This document shows positions 1 through 9,879 of a DNA stretch of 64,000 bases, one piece after another. The notes beneath the pieces were generated by a model. It worked only from the letters and a program-made list of their open reading frames with translations. It was not told where the DNA came from and ran no database searches. This DNA is from Ancylobacter polymorphus (lineage in GTDB: Bacteria > Pseudomonadota > Alphaproteobacteria > Rhizobiales > Xanthobacteraceae). The stretch lies in contig NZ_CP083239.1 in assembly GCF_022836935.1 (NCBI RefSeq), positions 1,178,001-1,242,000 on the forward strand. Reading direction: 5' to 3'. The position numbers and the translations under genes are program-made. Numbering within the stretch: the stretch's first letter is position 1; each line of letters starts with the position of its first letter.

Positions 1-489
1 GTGGTGGGGACGGAAGCGCTCAGTGTGGACGCCTTCGCGACGCCGGGGGCGGTGCTGGCGCCGCTCGCCATTCTCCTCGCCACCGCCTGCTATGCCGGGG
101 CGGCGCTGTTCGGCGCCCGCTTTGCCGGGCTGGACCCGATGCTGCCGGCCTGCGGCTCGCTGCTGTGCGGAACGGGGGTGCTGGCGCCGCTGGCGCTGGT
201 GGTCGACCGGCCATGGACGCTCACCCCCTCGCCCGCCTCGCTGGCGGCTCTGGTGGCGCTGGCGCTCGCCTCAACGGCGGCGGCCTTCGTGCTGTATTTC
301 CGCCTGCTGCACACGCTCGGCCCGGTGGGCGCCACGGCGCAGGCTTATCTGCGGGTGCCGATCGGGGTCGGCATCAGTGTCGCCTTCCTCGGTGAGGCGC
401 TGGCTCCCACCGCCTGGCTCGGGCTGGTGGTGGTGGTGATCGGCGTCGCGGCGATGACGGCGCCGAGAAGGGAGCCGGCCGGGCGGTGA
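1..489 (+). CDS. EamA/DMT-family membrane transporter, 3' part only
   Basis: The window opens inside this gene, so the N-terminal half is missing and the first GTG need not be the true start. The visible 162 residues are very hydrophobic and form about five membrane helices, ending in the pattern typical of the second EamA repeat of drug/metabolite transporters: an L-G-P-V-G-A-T stretch, then a loop with F-L-G-E-A-L and a last helix rich in V and G. Members export small metabolites or amino acids across the inner membrane, but the substrate cannot be predicted. The stop codon touches a transposase remnant, so the 3' end may have been altered by that insertion. Confidence 0.75.
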   Translation: MVGTEALSVDAFATPGAVLAPLAILLATACYAGAALFGARFAGLDPMLPACGSLLCGTGVLAPLALVVDRPWTLTPSPASLAALVALALASTAAAFVLYFRLLHTLGPVGATAQAYLRVPIGVGISVAFLGEALAPTAWLGLVVVVIGVAAMTAPRREPAGR

Positions 490-800
490 GCGCCATCGTC
501 TACGTGATCCGCAACGGCTCGCAATGGAAGGATGCGCCGACGGGCTATTGTCCGCCTAAGACGCTCTACAGCCACTTCATCCGCTGGCGCTGGCTGGGGG
601 TGTTCGGCGCATCTTGGCCAACCTCGCCGGCGACGGGCTCAGACCGGCGTGCATCATGATCGATGCCACCCATCTGAGGGTCCGCGGTACGGCGGCAAGT
701 CCGTTAGAAAGGGGGATGTTCCCCGTCCTATCGGGCGCACCACAGGCCGGCTGAACTCCAAGCTCCACAACCCTCTGCACCGGCGAAGGCCGCCCGATCC
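490..800 (+). pseudogene. IS5-family transposase remnant with frameshifts
   Basis: Conceptual translation gives consecutive blocks typical of the N-terminal part of IS5-group (IS427-like) transposases, but in three frames. The block reading I-V-Y-V-I-R-N-G-S-Q-W-K-D-A-P starts near 492, one with I-M-I-D-A-T-H-L near 653, and one with R-P-I-G-R-T-T-G-R-L-N-S-K-L-H near 721. At least two frameshifts separate them. The first residues and the C-terminal DDE catalytic region are absent, so the element is dead. No terminal inverted repeats were recognised. The end near 800 is approximate. Confidence 0.75.
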
Positions 801-810
801 GAGCCTAGAG

Positions 811-1191
811 CTACGCCTCGACGGCAGCCTTGTCGATGACCGAGCGGACCTCGGCGATGTGGCCGTCGCGGAATTCGTAGAAGACGTTCTCGGCGAAGCG
901 GACCCTGCGACCATTGACCGGCAGGCCGAAGAGCAGGCCAGTCGGCGTGCAATCGAAGAGCAGATTGCTGGCCACGTGCGGCGGGTCGACGACCAGCAGG
1001 CCAATCTCGAAACGCAGGTCCGGAATGGCGCGGAAATCCCTTTCCAGCATGGCGCGATAGCCCGAGAGGCCGACCGGCTCGCCATTGTAGCGGACCTCGT
1101 CGCCGACGAACTGCCCCAGTTGTCGCCAGTCCTGCCGGTTCAGGCAGGCGATGTAGGCTCGGTAGAGATCGGCGAGATCGGTTCTCGTCAT
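811..1191 (-). CDS. SnoaL-like / ester cyclase-type protein
   Basis: A 126-residue protein with the size and pattern of the NTF2/SnoaL-like fold: an N-terminal helix (L-A-D-L-Y-R-A-Y-I-A-C-L-N), a G-L-S-G-Y-R-A-M-L middle segment and a final V-F-Y-E-F-R-D-G-H-I-A-E-V strand typical of SnoaL-type cyclases and related small binding proteins. Members cyclise polyketides or act as ester hydrolases/isomerases, and many have no known substrate. It is monocistronic and lies between the transposase remnant and the rpsA terminator. Function cannot be set beyond the fold. Confidence 0.65.
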   Translation of the reverse strand: MTRTDLADLYRAYIACLNRQDWRQLGQFVGDEVRYNGEPVGLSGYRAMLERDFRAIPDLRFEIGLLVVDPPHVASNLLFDCTPTGLLFGLPVNGRRVRFAENVFYEFRDGHIAEVRSVIDKAAVEA

Positions 1192-1265
1192 GTGCAGGGC
1201 CCATGCTGTCGGCTGCTACATAGGGCGGCCAAGGTCGGCGGCGACGGCACGGCCTCGAAAACAAA

Positions 1266-1297
1266 ACGGCCGGCGTGTCGCCACGCCGGCCGTCTTT
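1266..1297 (-). terminator. rho-independent terminator downstream of rpsA
   Basis: A perfect 12-bp stem (1266-1277 with 1282-1293) closes a 4-nt loop. Read on the minus strand it is followed by TTTGTTTTCG, the usual T-rich tail. It lies about 100 bp past the rpsA stop codon and also faces the start of the SnoaL-like gene, so it insulates the two units. Confidence 0.8.
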
Positions 1298-1331
1298 AGC
1301 TTTGTCGATCCGCGCTCAGGCGGGCCGGGTC

Positions 1332-1408
1332 AGGCGGATCAGTCGGCCTTCTCGGGAGAGGCCGCTTGCGCGCCCCTCCCGGAGAGGCGGATCAATCCGC
1401 CTTCTCGG
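1332..1408. repeat. Imperfect copy of the rpsA 3' end
   Basis: Bases 1332-1355 and 1385-1408 are two 24-bp direct copies with two mismatches. The second copy contains the last codons and stop of rpsA and the first lies downstream of it. This looks like a short local duplication of the gene end. Confidence 0.6.
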
Positions 1409-3098
1409 CCTGCTTCTTCAGCGCGGCGCCGAGGATGTCGCCGAGCGAGGCACCGGAATCCTGCGAGCCGAACTGGGCCACGGCTTCCTTCTCCTCGGCG
1501 ATTTCCAGCGCCTTGATCGAGACCTGCACCTTGCGCGCCTTGCGGTCGAACAGGGTGACGCGGGCGTCGAACTTCTCGCCGACGGCGAAGCGGTCCGGGC
1601 GCTGGTCGCCGCGGTCGCGGGCCAGTTCCGAGCGCTTGACGAAGGTGGTCATGTCGGAGCCGATGATCTTCACATCGACGCCGCCATCCTTCACGTCGAT
1701 CACCTCGCAGGTGACGATGGCGCCCTTGCGCAGTTCGCCGGCGTCCTGGAAGGGGTCACCGCCGAGCTGCTTCACGCCGAGCGAGATGCGCTCCTTCTCG
1801 ACATCCACGTCGAGAACGACCGCCTTGATCATGTCGCCCTTCTTGAACTCCTCGATCACCTGCTCGCCCGGACGGTTCCAGTCGAGATCGGAGAGGTGGA
1901 CCATGCCGTCCACATCGCCGTCGAGGCCGAGGAACAGACCGAACTCGGTCTTGTTCTTGACCTCGCCCTCGACCACCGCGCCGGCCGGATACTTCTCGGC
2001 GAAGGCGTCCCAGGGGTTCTGCAGGGTCTGCTTGAGGCCGAGCGAGATGCGGCGCTTGACCGGATCCACCTCGAGGATCGCCACTTCCACTTCCTGCGAG
2101 GTGGCGACGATCTTGCCGGGGTGGACGTTCTTCTTGGTCCAGCTCATTTCGGAGACGTGGATCAGGCCTTCGATGCCCGGCTCCAGTTCCACGAACGCGC
2201 CGTAGTCGGTGATGTTGGTGACGCGACCCTTGAAGCGGGCCTCCACCGGGTACTTGGCCTCGATGCCCTCCCACGGATCGCCGAGCAGCTGCTTCATGCC
2301 GAGCGAGATGCGGTGGGTCTCGTGGTTGATCTTGATGATCTTCACCTTGACCGTCTGGCCGATGTTCAGCACCTCGGTCGGGTGGTTCACGCGGCGCCAG
2401 GCGATGTCGGTGACGTGCAGCAGGCCGTCAATGCCGCCGAGGTCGACGAACGCACCGTAATCGGTGATGTTCTTGACCACGCCGTCGATGACCTGACCTT
2501 CTTCGAGGTTCTGCACCAGCTCGTGGCGCTGCTCGGCGCGGGTCTCTTCGAGAACCGTGCGGCGCGAGACCACGATGTTGCCGCGGCGGCGATCCATCTT
2601 GAGGATCTGGAACGGCTGCGGGTTGTGCATCAGCGGGCCGACATCGCGGATCGGGCGGATGTCCACCTGGCTGCGCGGCAGGAAGGCCACGGCGCCGTCG
2701 AGGTCGACGGTGAAGCCGCCCTTGACCTGGTTGAAGATGACGCCCGTCACCTTCTCCTGCGCGTTGAACGCCTTTTCGAGGCGGACCCAGCTTTCTTCGC
2801 GGCGGGCCTTGTCGCGGGAGAGGACGGCTTCGCCCAGCGCGTTCTCGACGCGCTCGAGATAGACCTCGACCTCGTCGCCGACCTTGATTTCCTGGTCGCG
2901 GCCGGGGCCGGCAAATTCCTTCAGTGCCACGCGGCCTTCGGTCTTCAGGCCGATATCGATGATCGCGAGATCCTTCTCGATCGCGACGACGATGCCCTTG
3001 ACGACGGAACCTTCGGCGAGCTCGGACTGGCCGAAGCTCTCTTCGAGCATGGCGGCGAAATCGTCACGCGCGGCGGCAAGCGTTTGAGTAGCGGACAT
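1392..3098 (-). CDS. rpsA: 30S ribosomal protein S1
   Basis: S1 binds mRNA leaders and delivers them to the 30S subunit, which is needed for initiation on structured or SD-poor messages. The 568 residues contain six S1 RNA-binding repeats at about 30-97, 115-180, 201-270, 286-357, 373-443 and 458-530, with the G-A-F-V-D-L and G-L-I-H-V-S signatures clear in repeats 3 and 4. The length fits alphaproteobacterial S1. The start begins M-S-A-T-Q-T-L and is followed by the usual acidic N-terminal segment. In most relatives rpsA lies directly after cmk; here about 3.7 kb of other sequence separates them, so it probably has its own promoter in the 3099-3723 gap. Confidence 0.98.
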   Translation of the reverse strand: MSATQTLAAARDDFAAMLEESFGQSELAEGSVVKGIVVAIEKDLAIIDIGLKTEGRVALKEFAGPGRDQEIKVGDEVEVYLERVENALGEAVLSRDKARREESWVRLEKAFNAQEKVTGVIFNQVKGGFTVDLDGAVAFLPRSQVDIRPIRDVGPLMHNPQPFQILKMDRRRGNIVVSRRTVLEETRAEQRHELVQNLEEGQVIDGVVKNITDYGAFVDLGGIDGLLHVTDIAWRRVNHPTEVLNIGQTVKVKIIKINHETHRISLGMKQLLGDPWEGIEAKYPVEARFKGRVTNITDYGAFVELEPGIEGLIHVSEMSWTKKNVHPGKIVATSQEVEVAILEVDPVKRRISLGLKQTLQNPWDAFAEKYPAGAVVEGEVKNKTEFGLFLGLDGDVDGMVHLSDLDWNRPGEQVIEEFKKGDMIKAVVLDVDVEKERISLGVKQLGGDPFQDAGELRKGAIVTCEVIDVKDGGVDVKIIGSDMTTFVKRSELARDRGDQRPDRFAVGEKFDARVTLFDRKARKVQVSIKALEIAEEKEAVAQFGSQDSGASLGDILGAALKKQAEKAD

Positions 3099-3723
3099 AG
3101 ATGCTCCTTGCCAGGATCTGCGCCGGACGGGGTTGAATGAGCCTTCTTTCCCACGGACGCCGGGTCTGGCAGGCCCGGCGCTGTCCGCTCATGTGAGCGG
3201 ACCCGGCGCGCTGGCCGCGGGAGAGAAGGCTTGGAGTCCAGAGGGCGATTGCCCGATCAGATTGACTCAATCGGATCGCACTCTGGGTAAACGCCTGTTC
3301 GGCGCCGGTCCGGGCGCGGCCCCGTTGAGAGGGTCGTCACGCACGGGCACGCCACCGAGAGAAGTTGCATGGGTCCGGGGCAAGCCGCGAGGCGGGAATC
3401 GGAGGGCAGGCCTCCAAGCGACGGAGAGCGCGCATCCCGCGCCTCCGGCCCTCCCGATGGACCGCCTCGATAAATGGTGGCCCGGACACGCGCGTGCAAT
3501 AGCGCAAGGGGAGGGGAAGGGCAAGCGGAGGGGGGGGGGAGCGGCGAAACGACGGTTGCGTTTTGGGACTCTTGCTCTAAGATTCAACCCGCGCGAGACA
3601 CGGTGAATCTCCAGGCCGTATCCGCCGCATCGCGGTATTTACAGAGGTACAGCGACGCAATGGCGTGAACTATGTGGGGGAATATGGAGTCCCCACCGCG
3701 TGGACGGGCGGCACAACCGCCCG
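3099..3723. other. Gene-free leader region of rpsA
   Basis: About 625 bp with no convincing coding frame. The stretch next to 3098 must hold the rpsA leader and promoter, but no clear -35/-10 pair could be fixed. It contains one palindromic intergenic repeat (3241-3285), and composition becomes less GC-rich toward 3600. Open frames here are high-GC artefacts without family resemblance. Confidence 0.5.
3241..3285 (-). repeat. Palindromic intergenic repeat, family P, copy 1
   Basis: On the minus strand this reads AGAGTGCGATCCGAT, a short centre, then CTGATCGG and AATCGCCCT. It closely matches the copy after rho (60907-60955) and more loosely those at 58866-58918 and 60968-61021. Such palindromic repeats are common between genes in Hyphomicrobiales. 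Confidence 0.7.
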
Positions 3724-4128
3724 TCACCATTTTTCGGCTCGTAGCACCGTTTCCTTACGGCACCGCCTACGGACCTCTTGCGAGCTAATCGGGTGAAATG
3801 TCGAGACCCAAAGCTCATTGCCTGTACGGCAAGGTTTCACCACCGCCTTGAACCAAGTCCCAAAAACTACTCGGTCAAGATAATAAAAACATAGGTGGCC
3901 CCTGTCATCGAGGGCCGCCCTACCGCAGTCAATCGCGTTTTGAATCATGGGAAGGTGACTCGGCGTAAGCCGATGCTTTCCCACAATTTTAAGCGCATAG
4001 AAGTGCCCGAGCCACACGAGATTAGTGGAAGATCGGACTGCTTGCTTAAGCTCTGGAGCCAGCCGCGTTACGCTAAAAACTGGCGGCCGGCCTTCAGCTA
4101 TGAATCTGTAACATTCTTCTTCTGTCAC
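3724..4128 (-). CDS. Unknown small protein, possible toxin-like nuclease
   Basis: A 134-residue protein with a GTG start and an AAGGA element just upstream. I do not recognise the family with confidence. The C-terminal half has a long strand segment (H-L-C-F-Y-Y-L-D-R-V-V-F-G), a V-V-K-P-C-R-T-G-N-E-L-W-V-S-T-F-H block and a basic end, a layout reminiscent of barnase/EndoU/RelE-like phage nuclease toxins; this is only a resemblance. It overlaps a 51-codon frame by 4 bp (GTGA), suggesting translational coupling. Codon use and AT content differ from neighbouring housekeeping genes, which points to transfer. Confidence 0.5.
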   Translation of the reverse strand: MTEEECYRFIAEGRPPVFSVTRLAPELKQAVRSSTNLVWLGHFYALKIVGKHRLTPSHLPMIQNAIDCGRAALDDRGHLCFYYLDRVVFGTWFKAVVKPCRTGNELWVSTFHPISSQEVRRRCRKETVLRAEKW

Positions 4129-4280
4129 GTGTCCTTGCCAGTAAACCTAAACGGCAGCTCAGTCGCAGAAGCTTTCGAAACCGCGTTAGCTCGGTCGAAG
4201 ATGACACTGCCGCTCGATGAAGTGCTGAAAGGCAGCTCAGGCGGGTACGCCCGAGCCGGAGAAGACGTAGAAAAAGACAT
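4125..4280 (-). CDS. Small 51-residue protein, possible antitoxin
   Basis: This short frame runs from an ATG at 4280 to a TGA that overlaps the GTG start of the next gene by 4 bp. The product is rich in serine and carries the word E-L-P-F twice. There is no strong ribosome binding site before its ATG, so it may be a pseudogene piece. The small-ORF-then-overlapping-ORF order is typical of toxin/antitoxin pairs but also of any coupled pair. No family was recognised. Confidence 0.3.
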   Translation of the reverse strand: MSFSTSSPARAYPPELPFSTSSSGSVIFDRANAVSKASATELPFRFTGKDT

Positions 4281-4362
4281 AGAAATTGTTTCTAAGGAGG
4301 ATTAGACGCTGCCGTTGGCGTTGCGACAGTTGCCCCCTTTGGTTAGTCTCCTTTGGTGCAAG

Positions 4363-4389
4363 GTGGGACGCCCTATTTGAGCGTCCCAC
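4363..4389 (-). terminator. Hairpin just 3' of the tRNA
   Basis: A perfect 9-bp stem (4363-4371 with 4381-4389) closes a 9-nt loop, starting 5 bp beyond the 3' end of the tRNA on the same strand. There is no T-run after it, so it may be a processing or Rho-assisted stop rather than a classical terminator. Confidence 0.5.
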
Positions 4390-4394
4390 GAGGT

Positions 4395-4493
4395 TGGCGG
4401 AGATGGTGGGATTTGAACCCACGGGGGCTGGTCTGGAAACTCTTCCCCGTCGGATTTTGAGTCCGCTGCAATAAACCGCTCTGCCACATCTCC
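4395..4493 (-). tRNA. tRNA with CAA anticodon on a serine-type body
   Basis: The 99-nt minus-strand sequence folds as a class II tRNA. It has a 7-bp acceptor stem (GGAGATG with CATCTCC), discriminator G, encoded CCA, a 5-bp T stem (GTGGG/CCCAC) with TTCAAAT loop, and a 7-nt anticodon loop CTCAAAA giving anticodon CAA (reads UUG). Only four pairs of the anticodon stem are good (a G-A mismatch at 27-43). The variable region is about 27 nt, unusually long. Leucine tRNAs normally have A73, whereas G73 and the GGAGA acceptor resemble tRNA-Ser. The amino acid actually attached is therefore uncertain. It lies in the accessory stretch between cobF and rpsA. Confidence 0.75.
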
Positions 4494-4498
4494 ATAGG

Positions 4499-4526
4499 CC
4501 GCCCCGTTCCGCAAGGTTCGGGGCGG
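4499..4526 (+). terminator. GC-rich hairpin between REP region and tRNA
   Basis: An 8-bp stem (4499-4506 with 4519-4526) with a 12-nt loop is followed on the plus strand by TTCTGTTT. It could end plus-strand transcription or simply mark the tRNA leader. No plus-strand gene precedes it. Confidence 0.35.
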
Positions 4527-4896
4527 TTCTGTTTGGGGCGCTAAATAGCCCGTAAACAAAACTGGCCGACTCCGTCCTATGCGTCAACCTTGCGTCACAA
4601 TTTCTAGTGTGGAGCATGTGAAAAAATCGCTAAATCTAGATGGCATGCGAAGGTGTCAGGTGACGACGCCGATATCCGATCGAGAGGGGATTCGCGCATC
4701 ATGTCCAGCGCCGAATGCAATGGGCGGGAAAGGTCGGTGAACAGTGGGGATGACGGGAATAGCAAAAGGCTAAGCCACTAGAAGTCTTCCATAACTCAGG
4801 CAGCGGAAGCTTCCGCTCTAGGCCCCCCCGTTGAATACTAAGCCTTAGCCAAATTGCTGTGATGGCCGTACCGAGGCGCGGGTCACCGGGAACATC

Positions 4897-4990
4897 GTCA
4901 TCCCGGCCGCAGCCGAAGGCGAAGAGCCGGGATCGTCTACCAGACTTGGGACACGATGCCGGACAGGACCTGCGGTCCTTCCGGGATGAC
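4897..4990 (+). repeat. REP-like element, family S, copy 1
   Basis: The element starts with GTCATCCCGG and ends with CCGGGATGAC and has internal CCGGGATCGTC. The same terminal words and the same inner segment (CAGCCGAAGGCGAAG) appear in inverse orientation at 49776-49863. This is the common REP type of rhizobial genomes. Confidence 0.65.
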
Positions 4991-5069
4991 GCGGGCGGCA
5001 GCGCGTTGCAACCGGGGCTCCGCAAGCGCAGCGCCCGGCGCGGGCCGAGCGTTTATCCCCGCAAAAGGC

Positions 5070-5411
5070 TCACCGCCTCCCCGCCCGCACCACCGCCGCG
5101 ACGCCCATGAGGATCAGCCCCGTACACACGCCGGCCGCGAGGACGGCGGCGGGAGTCATGCGGGCGCCGCCGGCGAGGCGTAGCGGGCCGAGGCGGATTT
5201 CGCCCGCGGCTTTCATCTCCTGAGGGTGCGTCGGCGGGGCGGCGAGCCAGGCGAGCACGGGGGAGGCGGCCTCCTCCCGGGGCGCAGCCTCCGGCCGGGG
5301 CGCGGGCTCCGCCCGGCCGGGGGCGGCAGTCCGGGCCGGCACGGGGCGCGCCGGCAGGCCGGGGCGAGGGGCGGCATCCTCAACCGAATCGTCACGCGGG
5401 TCGGTGGCCAT
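5070..5411 (-). CDS. Pro/Ala-rich protein with one C-terminal membrane helix
   Basis: Taking the ATG at 5411, the product is 113 residues. The first two thirds are disordered, with P, A, R and E in abundance; a single hydrophobic helix (about A-A-V-L-A-A-G-V-C-T-G-L-I-L-M-G-V-A-A-V-V) sits near the end and is followed by R-A-G-R-R. This suggests a C-tail-anchored inner membrane protein. I recognise no family, and the high GC makes spurious frames likely. It stands alone downstream of a repeat. Confidence 0.35.
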   Translation of the reverse strand: MATDPRDDSVEDAAPRPGLPARPVPARTAAPGRAEPAPRPEAAPREEAASPVLAWLAAPPTHPQEMKAAGEIRLGPLRLAGGARMTPAAVLAAGVCTGLILMGVAAVVRAGRR

Positions 5412-5477
5412 GGCGGGCTCCTCGCGGCTGCGTTGCGCGCCCATTATGCCGGGGAACGCGCGCGCGCCAAAGCTCGC

Positions 5478-5580
5478 TAGACCATTTCACCGTTTCACGG
5501 AAACAGTGAAATGGTCTAATTCTTTGTTTTGTCGCGTTTTCTTCACGCGAACCGGTATCCACTTCGCTCGAAAACGCTCC
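5478..5580 (+). repeat. Rhizobial intergenic repeat, family R, copy 1
   Basis: A 13-bp inverted repeat (5478-5490 with 5506-5518) is followed by a TTTGTTTTGTCGCG block and CTTCACGCGAACCGG. The second half matches, in reverse orientation, 11241-11297. This sequence type is frequent between genes in Hyphomicrobiales. The 212-bp gap between the Pro/Ala-rich gene and cobF contains nothing else obvious. Confidence 0.7.
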
Positions 5581-5623
5581 AAGCTCTCGCGCCAACACGT
5601 ATCGCGCGAAACGTCCGGGGGCC

Positions 5624-6397
5624 TCAGCCGGGGGGCAGCGCCCGCGCCAGCCACACATCCATCACCCAGCCGCGCGCCGCCTTCACCTGCGCCCTCACCT
5701 CGGCAATCTCGCCCGCGACCGCGCCGAGCCGCCCGTGCCGCAGCACCTGCGCCGATGTGCCGAGATTGGCGCCCCACCAGATGTCGCCGTCAAAGCCCCG
5801 CGCCGCCAGCGCGGTAAGGCCGGAACCATCGTCCAGCAGCACGGCGAAGGCGGGGGACGCGGGCGTCGCTTGCGCCACATGGCGCCCGGTGGTGAGCGCC
5901 ACTTCCTCGCCAATGGCGTTGAGCGGGATTTGATGCGCCGCGCACAGCGCCTGCAGGGCGGTGAGGCCGGGAAACACCTCGACGGTGAACTCCGCCTGCG
6001 CCCGCGCCGCGCCGAGCACGCGCAGGGTCGAATCATAGAGCATCGGGTCGCCCCAGACGAGGATCGCCCCCGTGCCCTCCTCCGGCAGCTCCCCGGCGAT
6101 GAGGCCGGCGAGCAGGCGGGCGCGGGCGTCGTGCCAGTCCGCCACCGCGCCTTCATAGGTTTCGCGCGCGCCCGCGAGCGCAGCGGGGCGGCGGGGCGGG
6201 CTCGGCGCCCGCACCACGCGGTGGCCCGGCTTGGCGAAGCGGGCGATCAGCTGTTCGCGCGCCGCCACCAGCTCCCCCGCGCCCTCCCCCTTGTCGAGCA
6301 GGAAGAACACCTCGGCGCGCCCGAGCGCCGCGATGGCGTGGCCGGTGAGCCCTTCCGCCTCGCCCATGCCGATGCCGATGACCAGCACGCGCCGCAT
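5624..6397 (-). CDS. cobF: Precorrin-6A synthase (deacetylating)
   Basis: CobF is the SAM-dependent methyltransferase of aerobic cobalamin synthesis that methylates C-1 of precorrin-5 and releases the two-carbon unit. The 257-residue protein opens with V-L-V-I-G-I-G-M-G-E-A-E, the usual SAM-binding start of tetrapyrrole methylases, and carries W-G-D-P-M-L-Y-D-S-T-L-R near residue 117 and an E-E-V-A-L-T-T-G-R block, as in CobF. No other cob gene is in the window and no cobalamin riboswitch was seen. It starts 3 bp after the stop of the CMD-like gene, so it belongs to the aroA-cmk-CMD transcription unit. Confidence 0.9.
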   Translation of the reverse strand: MRRVLVIGIGMGEAEGLTGHAIAALGRAEVFFLLDKGEGAGELVAAREQLIARFAKPGHRVVRAPSPPRRPAALAGARETYEGAVADWHDARARLLAGLIAGELPEEGTGAILVWGDPMLYDSTLRVLGAARAQAEFTVEVFPGLTALQALCAAHQIPLNAIGEEVALTTGRHVAQATPASPAFAVLLDDGSGLTALAARGFDGDIWWGANLGTSAQVLRHGRLGAVAGEIAEVRAQVKAARGWVMDVWLARALPPG

Positions 6398-6400
6398 GGC

Positions 6401-6867
6401 CTACCCCGCCGCGGGGGCGGCATCGCGCGCGGAAAAGACTTCCTTGGCGATGAGCAGCGCGTCGAGCGCGGCGGGGAAGCCGGCATAGAGCGCCATCTGC
6501 ATGATGACCTCCACCACCTCGTCGCGCGTCGCCCCCACATTCAGCGCCGAGCCGATATGCACGCGCAGCTCCCGCTCGGCATGGCCGAGGCAGACCAGCC
6601 CGGCGACGGTGGCGAGCATGCGGGCGCGCAGATCCAGCCCCGGGCGGGAATAGACATCGCCATAGCCGAACTCGAAAATGTAGCGGGCGAAATCCGGGGC
6701 GACATCGCCGAGCGCGGCCATCACCTCCTCGCCGGAGCGGCCGGTGATGGCGGAAAGCCGCGCCTTGCCACGGGCGAGCTTGTCGTCCGCCGGGGCCTTG
6801 CCGGTCATGTCGGCCACATCGGCCCGATCGGTCGCATCGTCCACCTCATCGGACTCACTATCCACGC

Positions 6868-6871
<4 letters not shown>
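6401..6871 (-). CDS. Carboxymuconolactone decarboxylase family protein
   Basis: After an acidic N-terminal extension of about 40 residues, residues 45-145 match the all-helical CMD/AhpD-like fold: F-E-F-G-Y-G-D-V-Y-S-R-P-G-L-D-L-R-A-R-M-L-A, then H-I-G-S-A-L-N-V-G-A-T and a final E-V-I-M-Q-M-A-L-Y-A-G-F-P-A-A. The A-T-R-D-E-V-V-E-V motif is standard for the family. There is no C-x-x-C pair, so it is closer to PcaC-like decarboxylases than to AhpD peroxidase partners. Its ATG overlaps the cmk stop by 4 bp (ATGA). No protocatechuate genes are nearby, so the substrate is open. Confidence 0.8.
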
Positions 6872-9029
<2,158 letters not shown>

Positions 9030-9080
9030 TCAGCGGTTCAATGGGAGCACCCTTTCCATCACCACCCGAGGTCCGAAACC

Positions 9081-9479
9081 GTGGTGAAACCTGAATTAGG
9101 CACCAAGCGCGTCTGCCCCGTCACCGGGCGGAAGTTCTACGACCTGAACAAGGATCCGGTGATCTCGCCCTATACCGGCCAGATCGTGCCGATCACCCTT
9201 CCGGTCACCCGCGGCCGCGTGGAAGCCCCGCGCGCCGCCGCTGCTGCGGCCGACACCGACCTGGAAGAGGTCGCCGATGTCGAGCTGGTCTCGCTGGAGG
9301 ACGCCGACGAGGAAGCCGCCGGCACCTCCAAGGCGGCGGCCGTCGACGACGATCTCGAAATCGACGATGACGAGGTCGCGACCGATGACGACGACACCTT
9401 CCTCGAAGAAGACGAGGATGGCGATGATGACGTGACCGATCTCATCGGCGACGGCATCGAGGACGACGAAGAGAGCTGA
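9081..9479 (+). CDS. TIGR02300 family protein
   Basis: A 132-residue protein with the conserved opening K-P-E-L-G-T-K-R-V-C-P-V-T-G-R-K-F-Y-D-L-N-K-D-P and P-Y-T-G-Q, followed by a long acidic tail of D and E. This combination defines the alphaproteobacterial family TIGR02300, whose function is unknown. The upstream ATG at 9003 would add an unrelated extension, so the GTG at 9081 (or 9084), directly before the conserved block, is preferred. The gene is usually found next to aroA-cmk and divergent from it, as here. Confidence 0.9.
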   Translation: MVKPELGTKRVCPVTGRKFYDLNKDPVISPYTGQIVPITLPVTRGRVEAPRAAAAAADTDLEEVADVELVSLEDADEEAAGTSKAAAVDDDLEIDDDEVATDDDDTFLEEDEDGDDDVTDLIGDGIEDDEES

Positions 9480-9645
9480 ACGAAGAAAGCCCTGGGGACG
9501 GATCACTCGATTTAAAATCGAGGCTTGCAGTCCGATCCGTCCTGTGGTTTACGAGCGTCCCGTCCCGGAGCGATCCGGGCCGGAAAGACCGGATGAGAAC
9601 CCAAGGTGCAGCGCTAAGGCGCTCCACGCATCCGGCGCCCTCGGT

Positions 9646-9721
<76 letters not shown>

Positions 9722-9879
9722 AATCTCTCTTCCCCCAGACATTCGCGATAAAGACGTCGATCTGAATGGCCGGCATCTGGCGTTGTTACGGCAGCGGCGC
9801 GGCTGATGGCCGGAACGCACGCCGAGAGGCAATGCGCGGCGAATCAGGCGCGCTCGGCCATGCCGCTCCGTGCTGCGCG

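Larger units (their letters stand above)
4494..5069. other. Gene-free stretch with one REP element
   Basis: About 575 bp between the tRNA and the next small gene. It holds the hairpin at 4499-4526, an AT-richer part to about 4660 and a REP-like element at 4897-4990. No coding frame with recognisable features was found. Confidence 0.5.

Noticed and set aside
1275..3140. A 621-residue plus-strand frame opposite rpsA
   Set aside because: It is exactly antisense to a certain gene, has no family features and results from the high GC content.
3895..4305. A 136-residue plus-strand frame opposite the small gene pair
   Set aside because: The minus-strand frames have a start with a ribosome site and coupling; the plus-strand frame has none of these.
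4395..4493. Reading the odd tRNA as a selenocysteine or UGA suppressor tRNA
   Set aside because: The anticodon loop with U33 in place gives CAA, not UCA, and the acceptor/T stems are 7 and 5 bp rather than the 8/5 of tRNA-Sec.
5492..5504. GTTTCACGGAAAC in repeat R1, similar to parS
   Set aside because: It lacks one base of the palindrome and is part of a common repeat, so ParB binding is unlikely.
5580..6450. Search for a cobalamin riboswitch near cobF
   Set aside because: cobF is internal to an operon and no B12-box-like sequence was seen.
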